A stretch of DNA of 64,000 nt from Anaerocolumna cellulosilytica (GTDB taxonomy: Bacteria > Bacillota > Clostridia > Lachnospirales > Lachnospiraceae). The DNA lies in assembly GCF_014218335.1 (NCBI RefSeq), contig NZ_AP023367.1, forward strand, positions 5,020,001-5,084,000. Reading direction: 5' to 3'. The notes under the pieces were generated by a model. It saw only the letters and a program-made list of their open reading frames with translations. It was not told where the DNA came from and made no database searches. Shown here piece by piece: positions 22,282 through 31,577 of this stretch (position 1 is the first letter of the stretch; each line of letters opens with the position of its first letter). Made by a program: the position numbers and the translations under genes.

Positions 22282-23041
22282 TATTGTTTCCTCCCCTGTA
22301 GCCTTTTTTATATGCTTTTTTAAGCTCTGCTTTGACTTTTTTAGAATTCAATATCCCATTCTCTTCCGGGATTGTTCCAAGTATAGTTAAGCCCAGATGT
22401 TTTTCTACATCCTCACCAGTCCTTATAGTGTCATCCAGAAAATAAAAAAATAATATAAAGAAGGTTGCAACCAGCCCTCCGGCTGCTCCACCTAAAAACA
22501 TGTTTTTTTGTAAACTTGGAGATACCGCTCCAACAGGTATGTTGCCGCTCTCCACGATATTAGCCTTTTCTATTTCCATGATAGCAGCCATACGTTCCGC
22601 CGATATGAAGCAGATTGCATCCGCTATTTTTTTTGCAGTATAAGGATCTGGATAATTCACGGCAACCTCCAGGATTCTTGTATCTAAAGGTGTCGTTACC
22701 GTTATGTGAGATACCAATTCCTCATGGGTAGTAGCTAGCCCTAAATCCGATATAACCTGTTCTGTTACCGGTCTGCTCTTAACCAGTATCTGAAAATCCT
22801 TAGTCAACTGAGTTCCGGTCTGTAAGTCCGAATAACTGGTTGTCTTCTTTTCATCCTGTCTGTTTATTACATATAGACTGGCTGTGGACTGGTACATGGG
22901 ACGAATCCTTGCTTTTGTATATATTCCAGCACTCAGTGCACAGAGAATACAGGAAAATACAATAATCCACACCCGTCCCAAAAGAATATAAAATAATTCC
23001 TTAAAGTCGAGTTCGATTATCTCATGACTATTTTTCTCCAT
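22268..23041 (-). CDS. Wzz-like chain-length regulator (YveK/CapA type), copy 2
   Basis: A 257-residue membrane adaptor with transmembrane segments at about residues 16-36 and 185-207 and a Wzz domain containing LYVINRQDEKKTTSYSDLQTG and DFQILVKSRP. It overlaps the tyrosine kinase gene and is presumably its activating partner. The second paralogue, at 17322, lacks an adjacent kinase; the two may share the one kinase or set different chain lengths. Confidence 0.92.
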   Translation of the reverse strand: MEKNSHEIIELDFKELFYILLGRVWIIVFSCILCALSAGIYTKARIRPMYQSTASLYVINRQDEKKTTSYSDLQTGTQLTKDFQILVKSRPVTEQVISDLGLATTHEELVSHITVTTPLDTRILEVAVNYPDPYTAKKIADAICFISAERMAAIMEIEKANIVESGNIPVGAVSPSLQKNMFLGGAAGGLVATFFILFFYFLDDTIRTGEDVEKHLGLTILGTIPEENGILNSKKVKAELKKAYKKGYRGGNNNAIY

Positions 23042-23114
23042 TGGTCTGCTTACCTTTCAAATATATTCATGATTCTTCTATTATTTTCAGATTTGCTGTG
23101 TTTTAGTTTCACAG

Positions 23115-24533
23115 CTATTTTGAACCTTTTCCAAAAAAAACTACCCATATGGTTTTTAAGATAATTTTTAAGTCTATAAATATATTCCAGTTATCAATAT
23201 ATTCCAGGTCCAGCTTTACTACTTCTTCAAAATCCGTTATGTTACTCCGTCCGCTGACCTGCCACAAACCAGTTAACCCGGATTTTAATGTCAGCCTTCT
23301 CCTATGTCGGTTTTTATACTGCAAAAATTCATCTTCCGTTGGCGGCCTTGTTCCTACTAAGCTCATGTCTCCCTTTAGGATATTAATAAACTGAGGAAAC
23401 TCATCCAAACTGGTTTTTCTTAAAAAGCTTCCAACCTTAGTTATCCGGGGATCATTGGTAATCTTAAACATATACCCACTCATTTCATTTTGTGCAAGCA
23501 ATTCTTTTTTTCTTGCTTCTGCGTCCATATACATGGAGCGGAATTTATAGATCCGAAACCTCCTTCCGTTCTTACCTACCCTAACCTGTGAAAAAAATAC
23601 AGGCCCTGGGGATTCTATCATAATTGCTGGTGCAATAAAAACCGTAAGTACTGCTGTTATCAAACAACCCACTAAGCCCGCTGTAATATCTAAGAATCTC
23701 TTCAGCCTTAGCTGTCTTTCATTAAAAAGTTTGGAGCTAAAGGTTAAAACATGATATCCTCCCAATTCCTGAAATTTTTTTTCATGTATTTTTAATCCAA
23801 AGGTATTAATACTTAAATTAACGGTTATGCCCATATTTTCAAACTCTAGTATGATTTCCTCCAGCTTCATAGGTATACTGTAGGAATTCGGCAAATGTAT
23901 CAGTACACTATCTAATGTTTGATTCTTTGCTGTTTCAAACATGGTATCTATGTCTCCCTTTACTTCAACTCCTTCTATTATTTCTCCTGCTCGGTTATCA
24001 TCTAATAAAGTGAGGCAAGTTATTTGGTGTTCCCAGTCATATTCTTTTTGCATATTCAACAGCAGCTCTTTAACCTGGTCTGTAGTGGTCAGAATCATTA
24101 GTTTTTTACTGGCAGAGCTTTTCTTGTATATGGATAATAGTAATATTTTAAAATACTGTCTGGCTATGTAAGTAATTAAAATATTCATCAGAAAGAAACT
24201 TATAAAAAATATTCTTGAATAGAATAATCCCTCTTGAAAAATAAAGAGTACCAACGTAAAAGACATTGCAAAGATGCCGTTTATTTTACAGACTGCCTTA
24301 AACTCTTCCCAAAATCCTCTTTTAAAAACCAGACTATACGTATCATAAACATAGTAAATAGCTACATACAAAATTAAGAGAAAGGCGGATGCAAATCCAT
24401 AAAGACTACCAGTCCAATCTCCTATGATACCTCCAAACCGTATCCAAGCTGAAAAAATGAAAGATATTATAATGCAGGAAAGGTCTGTAAGCAGCAAATA
24501 CAAATTAGGCATATCCTTCTTTTTTCTGTACAT
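23115..24533 (-). CDS. polyprenyl-phosphate sugar-1-phosphate transferase (EPS initiating enzyme)
   Basis: A 472-residue enzyme of the WbaP/WcaJ type. Four N-terminal hydrophobic segments (about residues 10-110) and a Rossmann-like middle part are followed by a fifth transmembrane segment near 285 and the catalytic bacterial sugar transferase domain with FFSQVRVGKNGRRFRIYKFR, KTSLDEFPQF, DMSLVGTRPP and KSGLTGLWQVSGRS. It transfers a sugar phosphate to the lipid carrier, the first step of repeat-unit synthesis. ATG 24533 or TTG 24536 is possible (AAGGA upstream); it overlaps the upstream gene by about 29 bases. Confidence 0.92.
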   Translation of the reverse strand: MYRKKKDMPNLYLLLTDLSCIIISFIFSAWIRFGGIIGDWTGSLYGFASAFLLILYVAIYYVYDTYSLVFKRGFWEEFKAVCKINGIFAMSFTLVLFIFQEGLFYSRIFFISFFLMNILITYIARQYFKILLLSIYKKSSASKKLMILTTTDQVKELLLNMQKEYDWEHQITCLTLLDDNRAGEIIEGVEVKGDIDTMFETAKNQTLDSVLIHLPNSYSIPMKLEEIILEFENMGITVNLSINTFGLKIHEKKFQELGGYHVLTFSSKLFNERQLRLKRFLDITAGLVGCLITAVLTVFIAPAIMIESPGPVFFSQVRVGKNGRRFRIYKFRSMYMDAEARKKELLAQNEMSGYMFKITNDPRITKVGSFLRKTSLDEFPQFINILKGDMSLVGTRPPTEDEFLQYKNRHRRRLTLKSGLTGLWQVSGRSNITDFEEVVKLDLEYIDNWNIFIDLKIILKTIWVVFFGKGSK

Positions 24534-25167
24534 CAAAGGTCACATCCTTCATATATAGTTGATTTTTTTTAGCAAGGAGAATGCAAATTGCAAACAGCAT
24601 CAATAGAAAAATAAGAATACATAATAAGACTTTTAGCTGGAGCTGTTCCTGACCTGTTGTTTCCTTATCCTGATAAAGTAGACTGCCTTTTATGTCTGTA
24701 ATTTTTACTACTTGACCGGAATAGTCGGCATAAAGCTTAAGTCCGCAGGTTTTATAGATATCTGCAAGTAAATGAATCCCCAGCTCTCTCCCCTCTAAGG
24801 ACATCGCGTTTAAATCTGTTTTATCTTCCATTTCCAGTAAGTTCATCAGCTGTAACAACTTTTCTGATAGTTTGACAGAGGCCTCAGCCGTTAGATACAT
24901 ATCCTGCTGCTGTAAATAATTCTTCAAATAATTATTATATGTAAATTCACTGTTATCCTTTCCTCCAGTCAGGTTTATCTTATCGATTAGTTTTACTACC
25001 TCCTCTTTGGAGATATTGGCTTTATCTAAAGTGTTTTGTGTACCTGATGACATTGCAGTAACAGCTATTGTTTCATTCGTAACTTTTCTTTCTACCATAA
25101 AGAATATTCCGGTTAATAAAAATAACACACTTAGAGTTATTCGGAATATAGCTTCTTTCTCCCGCAT
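24505..25167 (-). CDS. two-pass membrane protein of unknown function, first gene of EPS operon
   Basis: A 220-residue protein that I do not recognise. It has an N-terminal hydrophobic segment (about residues 8-24), a helical, charged extracytoplasmic region of about 150 residues (residues 30-180) and a second hydrophobic segment (about 181-203), ending in a short Lys/Asp-rich cytoplasmic tail. The layout of two helices flanking an outer domain resembles chain-length regulators, but no Wzz motif is visible. AGGAGG lies nine bases upstream of ATG. It overlaps the sugar transferase gene and stands behind the promoter at 25278-25306. Confidence 0.75.
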   Translation of the reverse strand: MREKEAIFRITLSVLFLLTGIFFMVERKVTNETIAVTAMSSGTQNTLDKANISKEEVVKLIDKINLTGGKDNSEFTYNNYLKNYLQQQDMYLTAEASVKLSEKLLQLMNLLEMEDKTDLNAMSLEGRELGIHLLADIYKTCGLKLYADYSGQVVKITDIKGSLLYQDKETTGQEQLQLKVLLCILIFLLMLFAICILLAKKNQLYMKDVTFDVQKKEGYA

Positions 25168-25277
25168 TGATGTATCCTCCTAATATACTCTTATCAACAT
25201 GCTGCCGTTACCACCACACACCAGCTCCTATTGCAAGCTATTTCTTTCTTAAAGTTACGTATCATAAAGATGTTAAG

Positions 25278-25306
25278 ATTATAAATCAACATCCATTTTT
25301 TAACAA
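25278..25306 (-). promoter_or_regulatory. candidate promoter of the EPS operon
   Basis: TTGTTA, 17 bases, TATAAT on the minus strand, about 110 bases before the start codon of the gene at 24505-25167. The rest of the interval 25168-25422 shows nothing else I can interpret. Confidence 0.6.
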
Positions 25307-25422
25307 TAACGATTGTTTAATTTTTACATGTTTTCATCGCAGGAAACCGCAGTAAATGCCAGTCTTTCACAGCTTCTGGCATCTAGTAACAATTTTCCAG
25401 CAGTTATAACAAAACTCCTGAA

Positions 25423-25454
25423 GAAAAAAGAGCCGTTGTACGCTACAACAGCTC
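25423..25454 (-). terminator. tex terminator
   Basis: An 11-bp stem GAGCTGTTGTA/TACAACGGCTC with a three-base loop and six Ts on the minus strand, 15 bases after the tex stop codon. Confidence 0.9.
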
Positions 25455-25468
25455 TTTCAATCTTTATA

Positions 25469-27613
25469 TTAAACTATCATGGTTAATTGAATTCTCTTCT
25501 TTGAAACATCCACACTCATTACTTTAACTTCCACAATATCACCAACACTGACAACCTCTAAAGGATGTTTTACAAACTTTTTATTTGTTAACTGGGAGAT
25601 GTGGACAAGACCGTCTTGATGAACCCCGATATCAACAAACGCACCAAAATCGATAACATTTCTTACCGTTCCTTTTAATATCATGCCTTCGGTTAGGTCC
25701 TTCATCTCTAAAACATCGGTTCGAAGTATAGGTTTGGGCATCTCATCTCTGGGGTCTCTGCCCGGTTTCTCTAATTCTTTAACCATATCTTCTAAGGTAA
25801 TAACACCAATGCCAAGTTTAACTGCCATAGCTTCCTTATCTTTAATAAGCTTACTTAATGTGGTTAACTTACTTGCTCTAATATCCTCCGGTGTAAAAGA
25901 GAGGCTTTTTAGTAATCCCAATGCAGCTTCATAGGATTCCGGATGGACACTGGTTGCATCCAGAGGATTATCCCCCTCCTGGATTCTCATAAAGCCTGCT
26001 GACTGTTCAAACGCTTTCGGTCCTAACTTTGCTACCTTAAGCAACTGTCTGCGGTTTGTAAACCTGCCGTTTTCTTCCCGGTAGGCCACAATGTTTTTAG
26101 CTATGACTTTGCTGATACCTGATATATATTCTAGAAGAGAGGCCGAGGCTGTATTTAAGTCCACACCGACCTTATTCACAGAGTCTTCTACTACTCCTGT
26201 TAAAGCCTCCGAAAGTTTCTTCTGGTTCATATCATGTTGGTATTGCCCTACACCGATGGATTTGGGATCAATTTTAACCAGTTCTGCCAGAGGGTCTTGA
26301 AGTCTTCTGGCAATGGATACTGCACTTCTTTGCCCTACATCAAAATTAGGAAATTCTTCTGTTGCTAATTTACTTGCGGAATATACGGAAGCTCCTGCTT
26401 CATTTACAATAATATATTGTACCTTGCTGTCAATCTCTTTAAGCATCTCAACAATTATCATTTCAGATTCTCTGGAGGCGGTTCCATTCCCTACTGATAT
26501 TAAGGTAATCCCGTACTTTTTAATAAAACCTCTGACGACTTTCTTAGCCTCTTCTATCTTATTCTGAGGTGCAGTAGGATATATGACAACCGTGTCCAAT
26601 ACCTTACCTGTCGGATCAACCACTGCAAGCTTACAACCGGTACGAAATGCCGGATCCCAGCCTAGTACTACTTGTCCTACAATTGGGGGCTGCATAAGAA
26701 GCTGTTCTAAGTTCTTTCCAAATACTTTAATTGCTCCATCCTCAGCCTTCTCCGTCAGCTCATTTCTGATTTCACGCTCAATGGCAGGTGCTATCAGCCT
26801 TTTGTAGCTGTCCTCTGCCACTGCCTTTAACAAATGGCTGGTATAAGGATTATTATTAACAATAATTTTTGAATTAAGAAAGGTTAAAATTCTCTCCTCG
26901 GGAGCAGTAATCTTGACCGTTAATACCTTTTCATTTTCTCCTCTATTTAAAGCTAGAATCCGATGCCCTGCCAATTTTGTAAGCTTTTCTTCAAACTGGT
27001 AATACATCTCATAAACACTTTCCTGTTTCTCATCCTTTGCCGTGCTTACAATGGTACCCTCTAAAAAGGTCTGTTTTCTAATATAGATTCGGTAGTCTGC
27101 TTCATCAGAAATATTTTCAGCCAGAATATCCATAGCTCCGGCGATGGCTTCTTCTACGGTTTCAACTTCTTTTGCCGGATCAATAAAGGCTTGCGCCTCT
27201 TCCTCTACTGGATGGTTAAGCATTTGCAAAAGTATTAGATTGGCTAACGGCTCCAGCCCCTTTTCCTTTGCAATGGTTGCTCTGGTTCTTCTCTTTGGCC
27301 GGTATGGTCTGTATAAATCCTCTACTACTACTAAAGTAGTCGCTGCTACTATCTGTTTTTTCAAATCCTCTGTTAATTTTCCCTGTTCTTCAATGCTTGC
27401 CAGTACACTTGTCTTTTTATCCTCTAAATTACGCAGATAAAGCAGTCTGTCATATAAATCACGTAATACCTCATCATTTAAGGAACCAGTAACTTCCTTA
27501 CGGTATCTTGCTATAAAGGGTATGGTATTACCTTCATCAATTAATTTTACTGCTGCCTCTGCCTGATGCAGCTTTATTCCAAGCTCTTCCCCTAATTGTT
27601 TTATAATATCCAT
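25469..27613 (-). CDS. tex: Tex family RNA-binding transcription accessory protein
   Basis: A 714-residue multidomain protein: helical N-terminal Tex domain (FIARYRKEVTGSLNDEVLRD, about residues 33-52), YqgF-like nuclease fold with LGWDPAFRTGCKLAVVD near residue 324, helix-hairpin-helix segments (TASASLLEYISGISKVIAKNI), and a C-terminal S1 domain starting GMILKGTVRNVIDFGAFVDIGVHQDGLVHIS near 640. Tex binds nucleic acid and affects transcription; its precise function is unsettled. A strong terminator follows, making it monocistronic. Confidence 0.95.
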   Translation of the reverse strand: MDIIKQLGEELGIKLHQAEAAVKLIDEGNTIPFIARYRKEVTGSLNDEVLRDLYDRLLYLRNLEDKKTSVLASIEEQGKLTEDLKKQIVAATTLVVVEDLYRPYRPKRRTRATIAKEKGLEPLANLILLQMLNHPVEEEAQAFIDPAKEVETVEEAIAGAMDILAENISDEADYRIYIRKQTFLEGTIVSTAKDEKQESVYEMYYQFEEKLTKLAGHRILALNRGENEKVLTVKITAPEERILTFLNSKIIVNNNPYTSHLLKAVAEDSYKRLIAPAIEREIRNELTEKAEDGAIKVFGKNLEQLLMQPPIVGQVVLGWDPAFRTGCKLAVVDPTGKVLDTVVIYPTAPQNKIEEAKKVVRGFIKKYGITLISVGNGTASRESEMIIVEMLKEIDSKVQYIIVNEAGASVYSASKLATEEFPNFDVGQRSAVSIARRLQDPLAELVKIDPKSIGVGQYQHDMNQKKLSEALTGVVEDSVNKVGVDLNTASASLLEYISGISKVIAKNIVAYREENGRFTNRRQLLKVAKLGPKAFEQSAGFMRIQEGDNPLDATSVHPESYEAALGLLKSLSFTPEDIRASKLTTLSKLIKDKEAMAVKLGIGVITLEDMVKELEKPGRDPRDEMPKPILRTDVLEMKDLTEGMILKGTVRNVIDFGAFVDIGVHQDGLVHISQLTNKKFVKHPLEVVSVGDIVEVKVMSVDVSKKRIQLTMIV

Positions 27614-27874
27614 GATATGGTATCCTTTCTATTCTTATTAATCCTAGGCAACCCCCAAACTCTTTGATTATAAACAATACGTTTTACAGCTGTCTTCTTA
27701 TTAGAATTTACTTTATTATATCCACTTACAAATATCCCTGCTGTTCATGATAACACCGAAAAAGTCTAAAATCAAGTGGTGCGGTAGAAGTAAACCTTAA
27801 CAGCTTACAGAAAGTGAAGTTTGTACTCTGGTATGTTTTATCCACAATTATCCATTAGATAATACTCTATACGA
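27614..27874. other. intergenic region between FNT gene and tex
   Basis: AT-rich spacer. Apart from the terminator at its right end (27875-27915) I see no open frame with a ribosome binding site and no convincing structured RNA. Confidence 0.5.
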
Positions 27875-27915
27875 TAAAAAAGCTATGCTACTGTATTATT
27901 ACTACAGAGCATAGC
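27875..27915 (-). terminator. terminator of the FNT-family gene
   Basis: Minus-strand hairpin GCTATGCT-CTGTA / TACAG-TAGCATAGC with one bulge, followed by TTTTTTA, 12 bases after the stop at 27928. Confidence 0.85.
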
Positions 27916-27927
27916 CATAATTTAGAT

Positions 27928-28554
27928 TTAGTGACTTGTGATATTTTCACCGTCCATTACTTTCATTCCAAAAGGGAGTAAAATACCGCCAGCAAGATTA
28001 CCAATTGCTATTACGATTATGTAAAGAAGTGCTTTCATTCCCCATGCATCTGCCATGGAAAAATAAAACAAATCAGCAATACTATGCTCGTAACCAGACA
28101 AGATAAATACCATAATAGGCAAGATTAAGGCTAAATGCTTTCCAACGCTGTCCTTTATGGTCTGAAAGCCTATAACCGCTATACACATCATAACACCACA
28201 TAAGATAGCCATAATAAAGGTACTTACGATAGTATCTGATAATTTCATCCCAACCATCTCTTGTGTATGCTCGATTAGTTTGGCCTGTTTTGTATGCCTT
28301 AACAGATATCCCATTCCTACTGTTCCTACTGCATTGCCAAGGAATACAATGGCTACTGTCTTTAGAAAAGCCGGCTTTTCATTTGGTATATAGCAGACCT
28401 TTCCTGTGTAAAGATTTAACCCGAAGGTATAGATTGTAAATAGACCTATGGAAAATAGGAATGCTCCTGCAATATGGTTTTCCAAGGTCAGATAAATCAC
28501 TCCACCCATGCTGATGGCGATTCCGGCCATAATGGCCTTAATAAATGTCTTCAT
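27928..28554 (-). CDS. formate/nitrite transporter (FNT) family channel, short form
   Basis: Integral membrane protein of 208 residues with about six hydrophobic segments. The family landmarks are LLGNAVGT-like FLGNAVGTVGMG near residue 72, a second half-repeat AILCGVMMCIAV near 117, SGYEHSIADLFYF near 153 with the central pore histidine, and a final GNLAGGILLPF. It is about 50-60 residues shorter than FocA or NirC because loops and the N-terminus are reduced. Candidate cargo is formate, nitrite, hydrosulfide or lactate; neighbours do not decide. In a fermenting anaerobe formate is the likeliest, as an inference. Confidence 0.85.
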   Translation of the reverse strand: MKTFIKAIMAGIAISMGGVIYLTLENHIAGAFLFSIGLFTIYTFGLNLYTGKVCYIPNEKPAFLKTVAIVFLGNAVGTVGMGYLLRHTKQAKLIEHTQEMVGMKLSDTIVSTFIMAILCGVMMCIAVIGFQTIKDSVGKHLALILPIMVFILSGYEHSIADLFYFSMADAWGMKALLYIIVIAIGNLAGGILLPFGMKVMDGENITSH

Positions 28555-28800
28555 CTTATTCTGTCCTTTATTTGTATTCTCTTTGGAAAATACTTAGACT
28601 TTTTTTGATAAAATCCGTTCTTTTTCAAACACGACACATTATACCACACGGTCTATAAAAGTGATATATGATTTTGATATTTACCAAAATATTATTAAAT
28701 ATATACAATTTTACCCTAAAAAGCAATTCAATTTCTGTGATATTAAAAACTCATGCCAAAAGCGTCCTATCCTTTTACTGTGTAAGAGATTTACATGTAT
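28555..28800. other. intergenic region upstream of the FNT gene
   Basis: AT-rich, no coding frame with a ribosome binding site. It must contain the FNT promoter, but no -35/-10 pair is convincing. Confidence 0.4.
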
Positions 28801-28856
28801 ATAAAATAAGAGAAGTCCCACATCTTTTCTGAAGCATACTTCAGATGACATGGGAC
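28801..28856 (-). terminator. probable terminator of the lysC operon
   Basis: On the minus strand GTCCCATGTCATCTGAAG pairs imperfectly with CTTCAG...GATGTGGGAC, followed by TTCTCTTATTTTAT, a broken T-tract, 38 bases after the lysC stop. Confidence 0.55.
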
Positions 28857-28893
28857 AAAACTCTATTTTTCTGGTAATTTATTATAAGCCTTA

Positions 28894-30111
28894 CTAATTT
28901 AACTGTTTCTGAAAGAATTTATTATGAACAGCCTGAACCGCCTTATCTACAAAGTCTTCTTCAATTAATACCGTCAACCTTATCTCAGAAGTAGATATTG
29001 ACTTTATATTTATACCTGCTTCATAAAGGGCTTCAAACATCTTAGCTGCCACTCCGGTGTTCGACATCATGCCTAATCCCACAATAGATACCTTGGCGAC
29101 TTCTCTCTCAACAAAAATCTCATCACATTTTAAGCTTTCATTCCTGTGATGATTCAGAACATCCACAGTCTCTGCTACACTATCTTCTGCTACAGTAAAA
29201 CTAATATCCTTTGCACCGCCACTCCCCGCAGACTGTAATATGATATCAGCGTTGATATTGTGTTCAGACAGATGGTGAAATAGCTTAAAAGCTACTCCCG
29301 GCTCATCATTAAGGCCAATCAATGCAATACGGGCTGTATTTTTATCACCAGTCACACCACTGATAAGCATTTTCTCCATCTTCACGTCCTCCTTTACTCT
29401 TGTACCTTCTGTTTGGTTTAGGCTGGACCTTACCACCAGCTGAACTCCAAACTTTTTAGCCATTTCTACGGAACGGTTATGAAGGACACCTGCACCTAAG
29501 GACGCCAGTTCTAACATTTCATCATATGTGATTTCATCCAGCTTCTCTGCTTCTCCAACAATTCTTGGGTCAGCTGTAAATACACCATCCACATCTGTGA
29601 ATATCTCACAAGTATCTGCCTTTAGTACTGCTGCCAAAGCTACTGCCGTTGTATCAGAACCACCACGCCCCAGGGTTGTGTAATCACCATATTGATTGAC
29701 TCCCTGAAATCCAGTGATAATAACTATCTTTTTATTAGCCAGTTCATTCTTTATTCTTTCTGTATCAATTCGTTTCAGTCTTGCATTTCCATAGACAGCT
29801 GTGGTATGCATTACAACTTGAAAAGCATTTAAAGAGATTGCAGGTACTCCCATGGAATCAAGAGCAATCGCCATCAGTGAAGCAGATATCTGCTCTCCTG
29901 TGGTTAGCAGCATGTCAATTTCACGCTTTTGTGCATTAGGGTTAATCTCTTTTGCCTGAGCCAGTAATACATCCGTCTGTTTTCCCATGGCAGAGAGAAC
30001 AACCACTACATCATTTCCCTTTTTATAATCCTCCATGCATCTTCTGGCAACGTTAAATATTCTTTCCTTATCAGCTACTGATGTCCCGCCGAATTTTTTA
30101 ACAATAAGCAT
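28894..30111 (-). CDS. lysC: aspartate kinase
   Basis: First enzyme of the aspartate pathway (Lys, Thr, Met), 405 residues, monofunctional. VKKFGGTSVAD at the N-terminus, VLSAMGKQTD, ITGFQG, TTLGRGGSDTTAVALA near residue 155 and EIFTDVDGVFTADPR near 175 form the kinase site; two C-terminal ACT domains (from about residue 265) bind the feedback amino acid. AGGAGG lies eight bases before ATG. It follows the ApgM-family gene and hom in one direction, consistent with threonine supply and Thr or Lys feedback. Confidence 0.96.
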   Translation of the reverse strand: MLIVKKFGGTSVADKERIFNVARRCMEDYKKGNDVVVVLSAMGKQTDVLLAQAKEINPNAQKREIDMLLTTGEQISASLMAIALDSMGVPAISLNAFQVVMHTTAVYGNARLKRIDTERIKNELANKKIVIITGFQGVNQYGDYTTLGRGGSDTTAVALAAVLKADTCEIFTDVDGVFTADPRIVGEAEKLDEITYDEMLELASLGAGVLHNRSVEMAKKFGVQLVVRSSLNQTEGTRVKEDVKMEKMLISGVTGDKNTARIALIGLNDEPGVAFKLFHHLSEHNINADIILQSAGSGGAKDISFTVAEDSVAETVDVLNHHRNESLKCDEIFVEREVAKVSIVGLGMMSNTGVAAKMFEALYEAGINIKSISTSEIRLTVLIEEDFVDKAVQAVHNKFFQKQLN

Positions 30112-30183
30112 AAGCTGCCTCCTATTTTCGTACTGACACCCATTGGGGAATACTCCTCTCTCGTAATGAGTTACAGAAGGCCG

Positions 30184-31398
30184 TTATGAAATGATATCAT
30201 CTTCAAAAAGCTTATGTATCATCTCATATCCATTCTGAACAAACTTTCCGCTTTTTGCGGCTTCAGCTTCATTGTAGCTTTTAGAACCCGCTGCATCCTT
30301 GGTACTGTCATAGAGCAGATATGGTACAGGGTCACTGGTATGGGTGCGGCAATGTATGGGTGTTGGATGATCTGGCATAATTAACATACGATAGTCAGCA
30401 CCGTATGCCTCCATCTCTTCCTTTACAACTCGTATAACCCTGCTATCTAAATACTCTATTGCTTTTATTTTATTCGGGATACTGCCTTGGTGTCCCATCT
30501 CATCCGGAGCTTCTACATGAATATACACAAAATCAAACTTGTTCTCCATTAATTCTGTTACAGCTGCCTTTGCTTTACCTTCATAATTTGTATGAAGGGT
30601 TCCGTCAGCTCCTTCTACTTCAACAACTTTCATAGAGGCACCGACTGCAATTCCCTTTAATAAATCAACAGCAGATATCATTGCACCCTTTTTTTGAAAC
30701 TCTTTTTCAAAGGAGGTAAGTGCCGGCTTGGTTCCTGCACCCCAGAACCAGATAGAATTGGCTTTATTTAAACCTTTTTTCGCTCTTTCTACGTTTAGAG
30801 GATGATTATTTAGAATATCATAACTTTTCATCATCATACTTTTTAAATATGCATCTTCTGGCAAATAAGTGCCTATCACCTTTCCTAAAATATCATGGGG
30901 GGGCACCAACTCTACAACCTGTCCATTATCCCAAATGGTTAGATGTCGATAGCTGGTACCTAAGTAGTATTTATATATATCATTTTCAAGTTCTTTTTTT
31001 ATAGCTTCCAATAACACTGCCGCATCCTCTGTGGATATCTCACTGGCGCTATGGTCGAGGATGTTTTTTTCCTCATAAGGAAGCGTATCATCGGAAAGAG
31101 TAACTATATTACATCTTAGGGCAATGTCGGTTTCTTTTAGAGCTACACCAATACTTAATGCTTCAAGTGGTGACCTTCCAGTATAATACAAACGGGGATT
31201 ATAACCTAACACGGATAAGTTAGCCGTATCACTGCCAGGTTTCATCCCCTTAGGAATAGTACTGCAAAGACCAATTTCTGATTTTTTTGAAAGTTCATCC
31301 ATAGTAGGTGTTACTGCATATGCAAGGGGTGTTTTATCGCCAAGCTCATGAATCGGCTCATCTGCCATTCCGTCTCCAAGAACAATAATATACTTCAT
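30184..31398 (-). CDS. ApgM-family phosphotransferase, proposed homoserine kinase
   Basis: A 404-residue member of the alkaline-phosphatase superfamily related to archaeal cofactor-independent phosphoglycerate mutase. It has VLGDGMAD at the start, GMKPGSDTANLSVLGY (metal ligand and phospho-acceptor region), YTGRSPLEA, YIHVEAPDEMGHQG near residue 295 and MPDHPTP. No thrB is visible although lysC and hom flank it directly; the family member found in this setting is catalogued as a proposed homoserine kinase (TIGR02535), so I infer it phosphorylates homoserine. ATG 31398 is chosen from homologues (M-K-Y-I-I); ATG 31410 with a stronger AAGGAG is nearly as good. Confidence 0.82.
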   Translation of the reverse strand: MKYIIVLGDGMADEPIHELGDKTPLAYAVTPTMDELSKKSEIGLCSTIPKGMKPGSDTANLSVLGYNPRLYYTGRSPLEALSIGVALKETDIALRCNIVTLSDDTLPYEEKNILDHSASEISTEDAAVLLEAIKKELENDIYKYYLGTSYRHLTIWDNGQVVELVPPHDILGKVIGTYLPEDAYLKSMMMKSYDILNNHPLNVERAKKGLNKANSIWFWGAGTKPALTSFEKEFQKKGAMISAVDLLKGIAVGASMKVVEVEGADGTLHTNYEGKAKAAVTELMENKFDFVYIHVEAPDEMGHQGSIPNKIKAIEYLDSRVIRVVKEEMEAYGADYRMLIMPDHPTPIHCRTHTSDPVPYLLYDSTKDAAGSKSYNEAEAAKSGKFVQNGYEMIHKLFEDDIIS

Positions 31399-31577
31399 GT
31401 TTAACCTCATTTCTGCGCTCCTTTTTGCGCATTTTAGATAATTGAGAATCTCATTGTGTGAGGAAGCAGGTAAAGTAACCAAAATAAGGGTGACTTGGAC
31501 AATCATCCCAACCTGTTTTGGTTATTTGACTGTTTCATCCCATAAATTAACTTCCCAATTACCTAACTCAAATGTTA

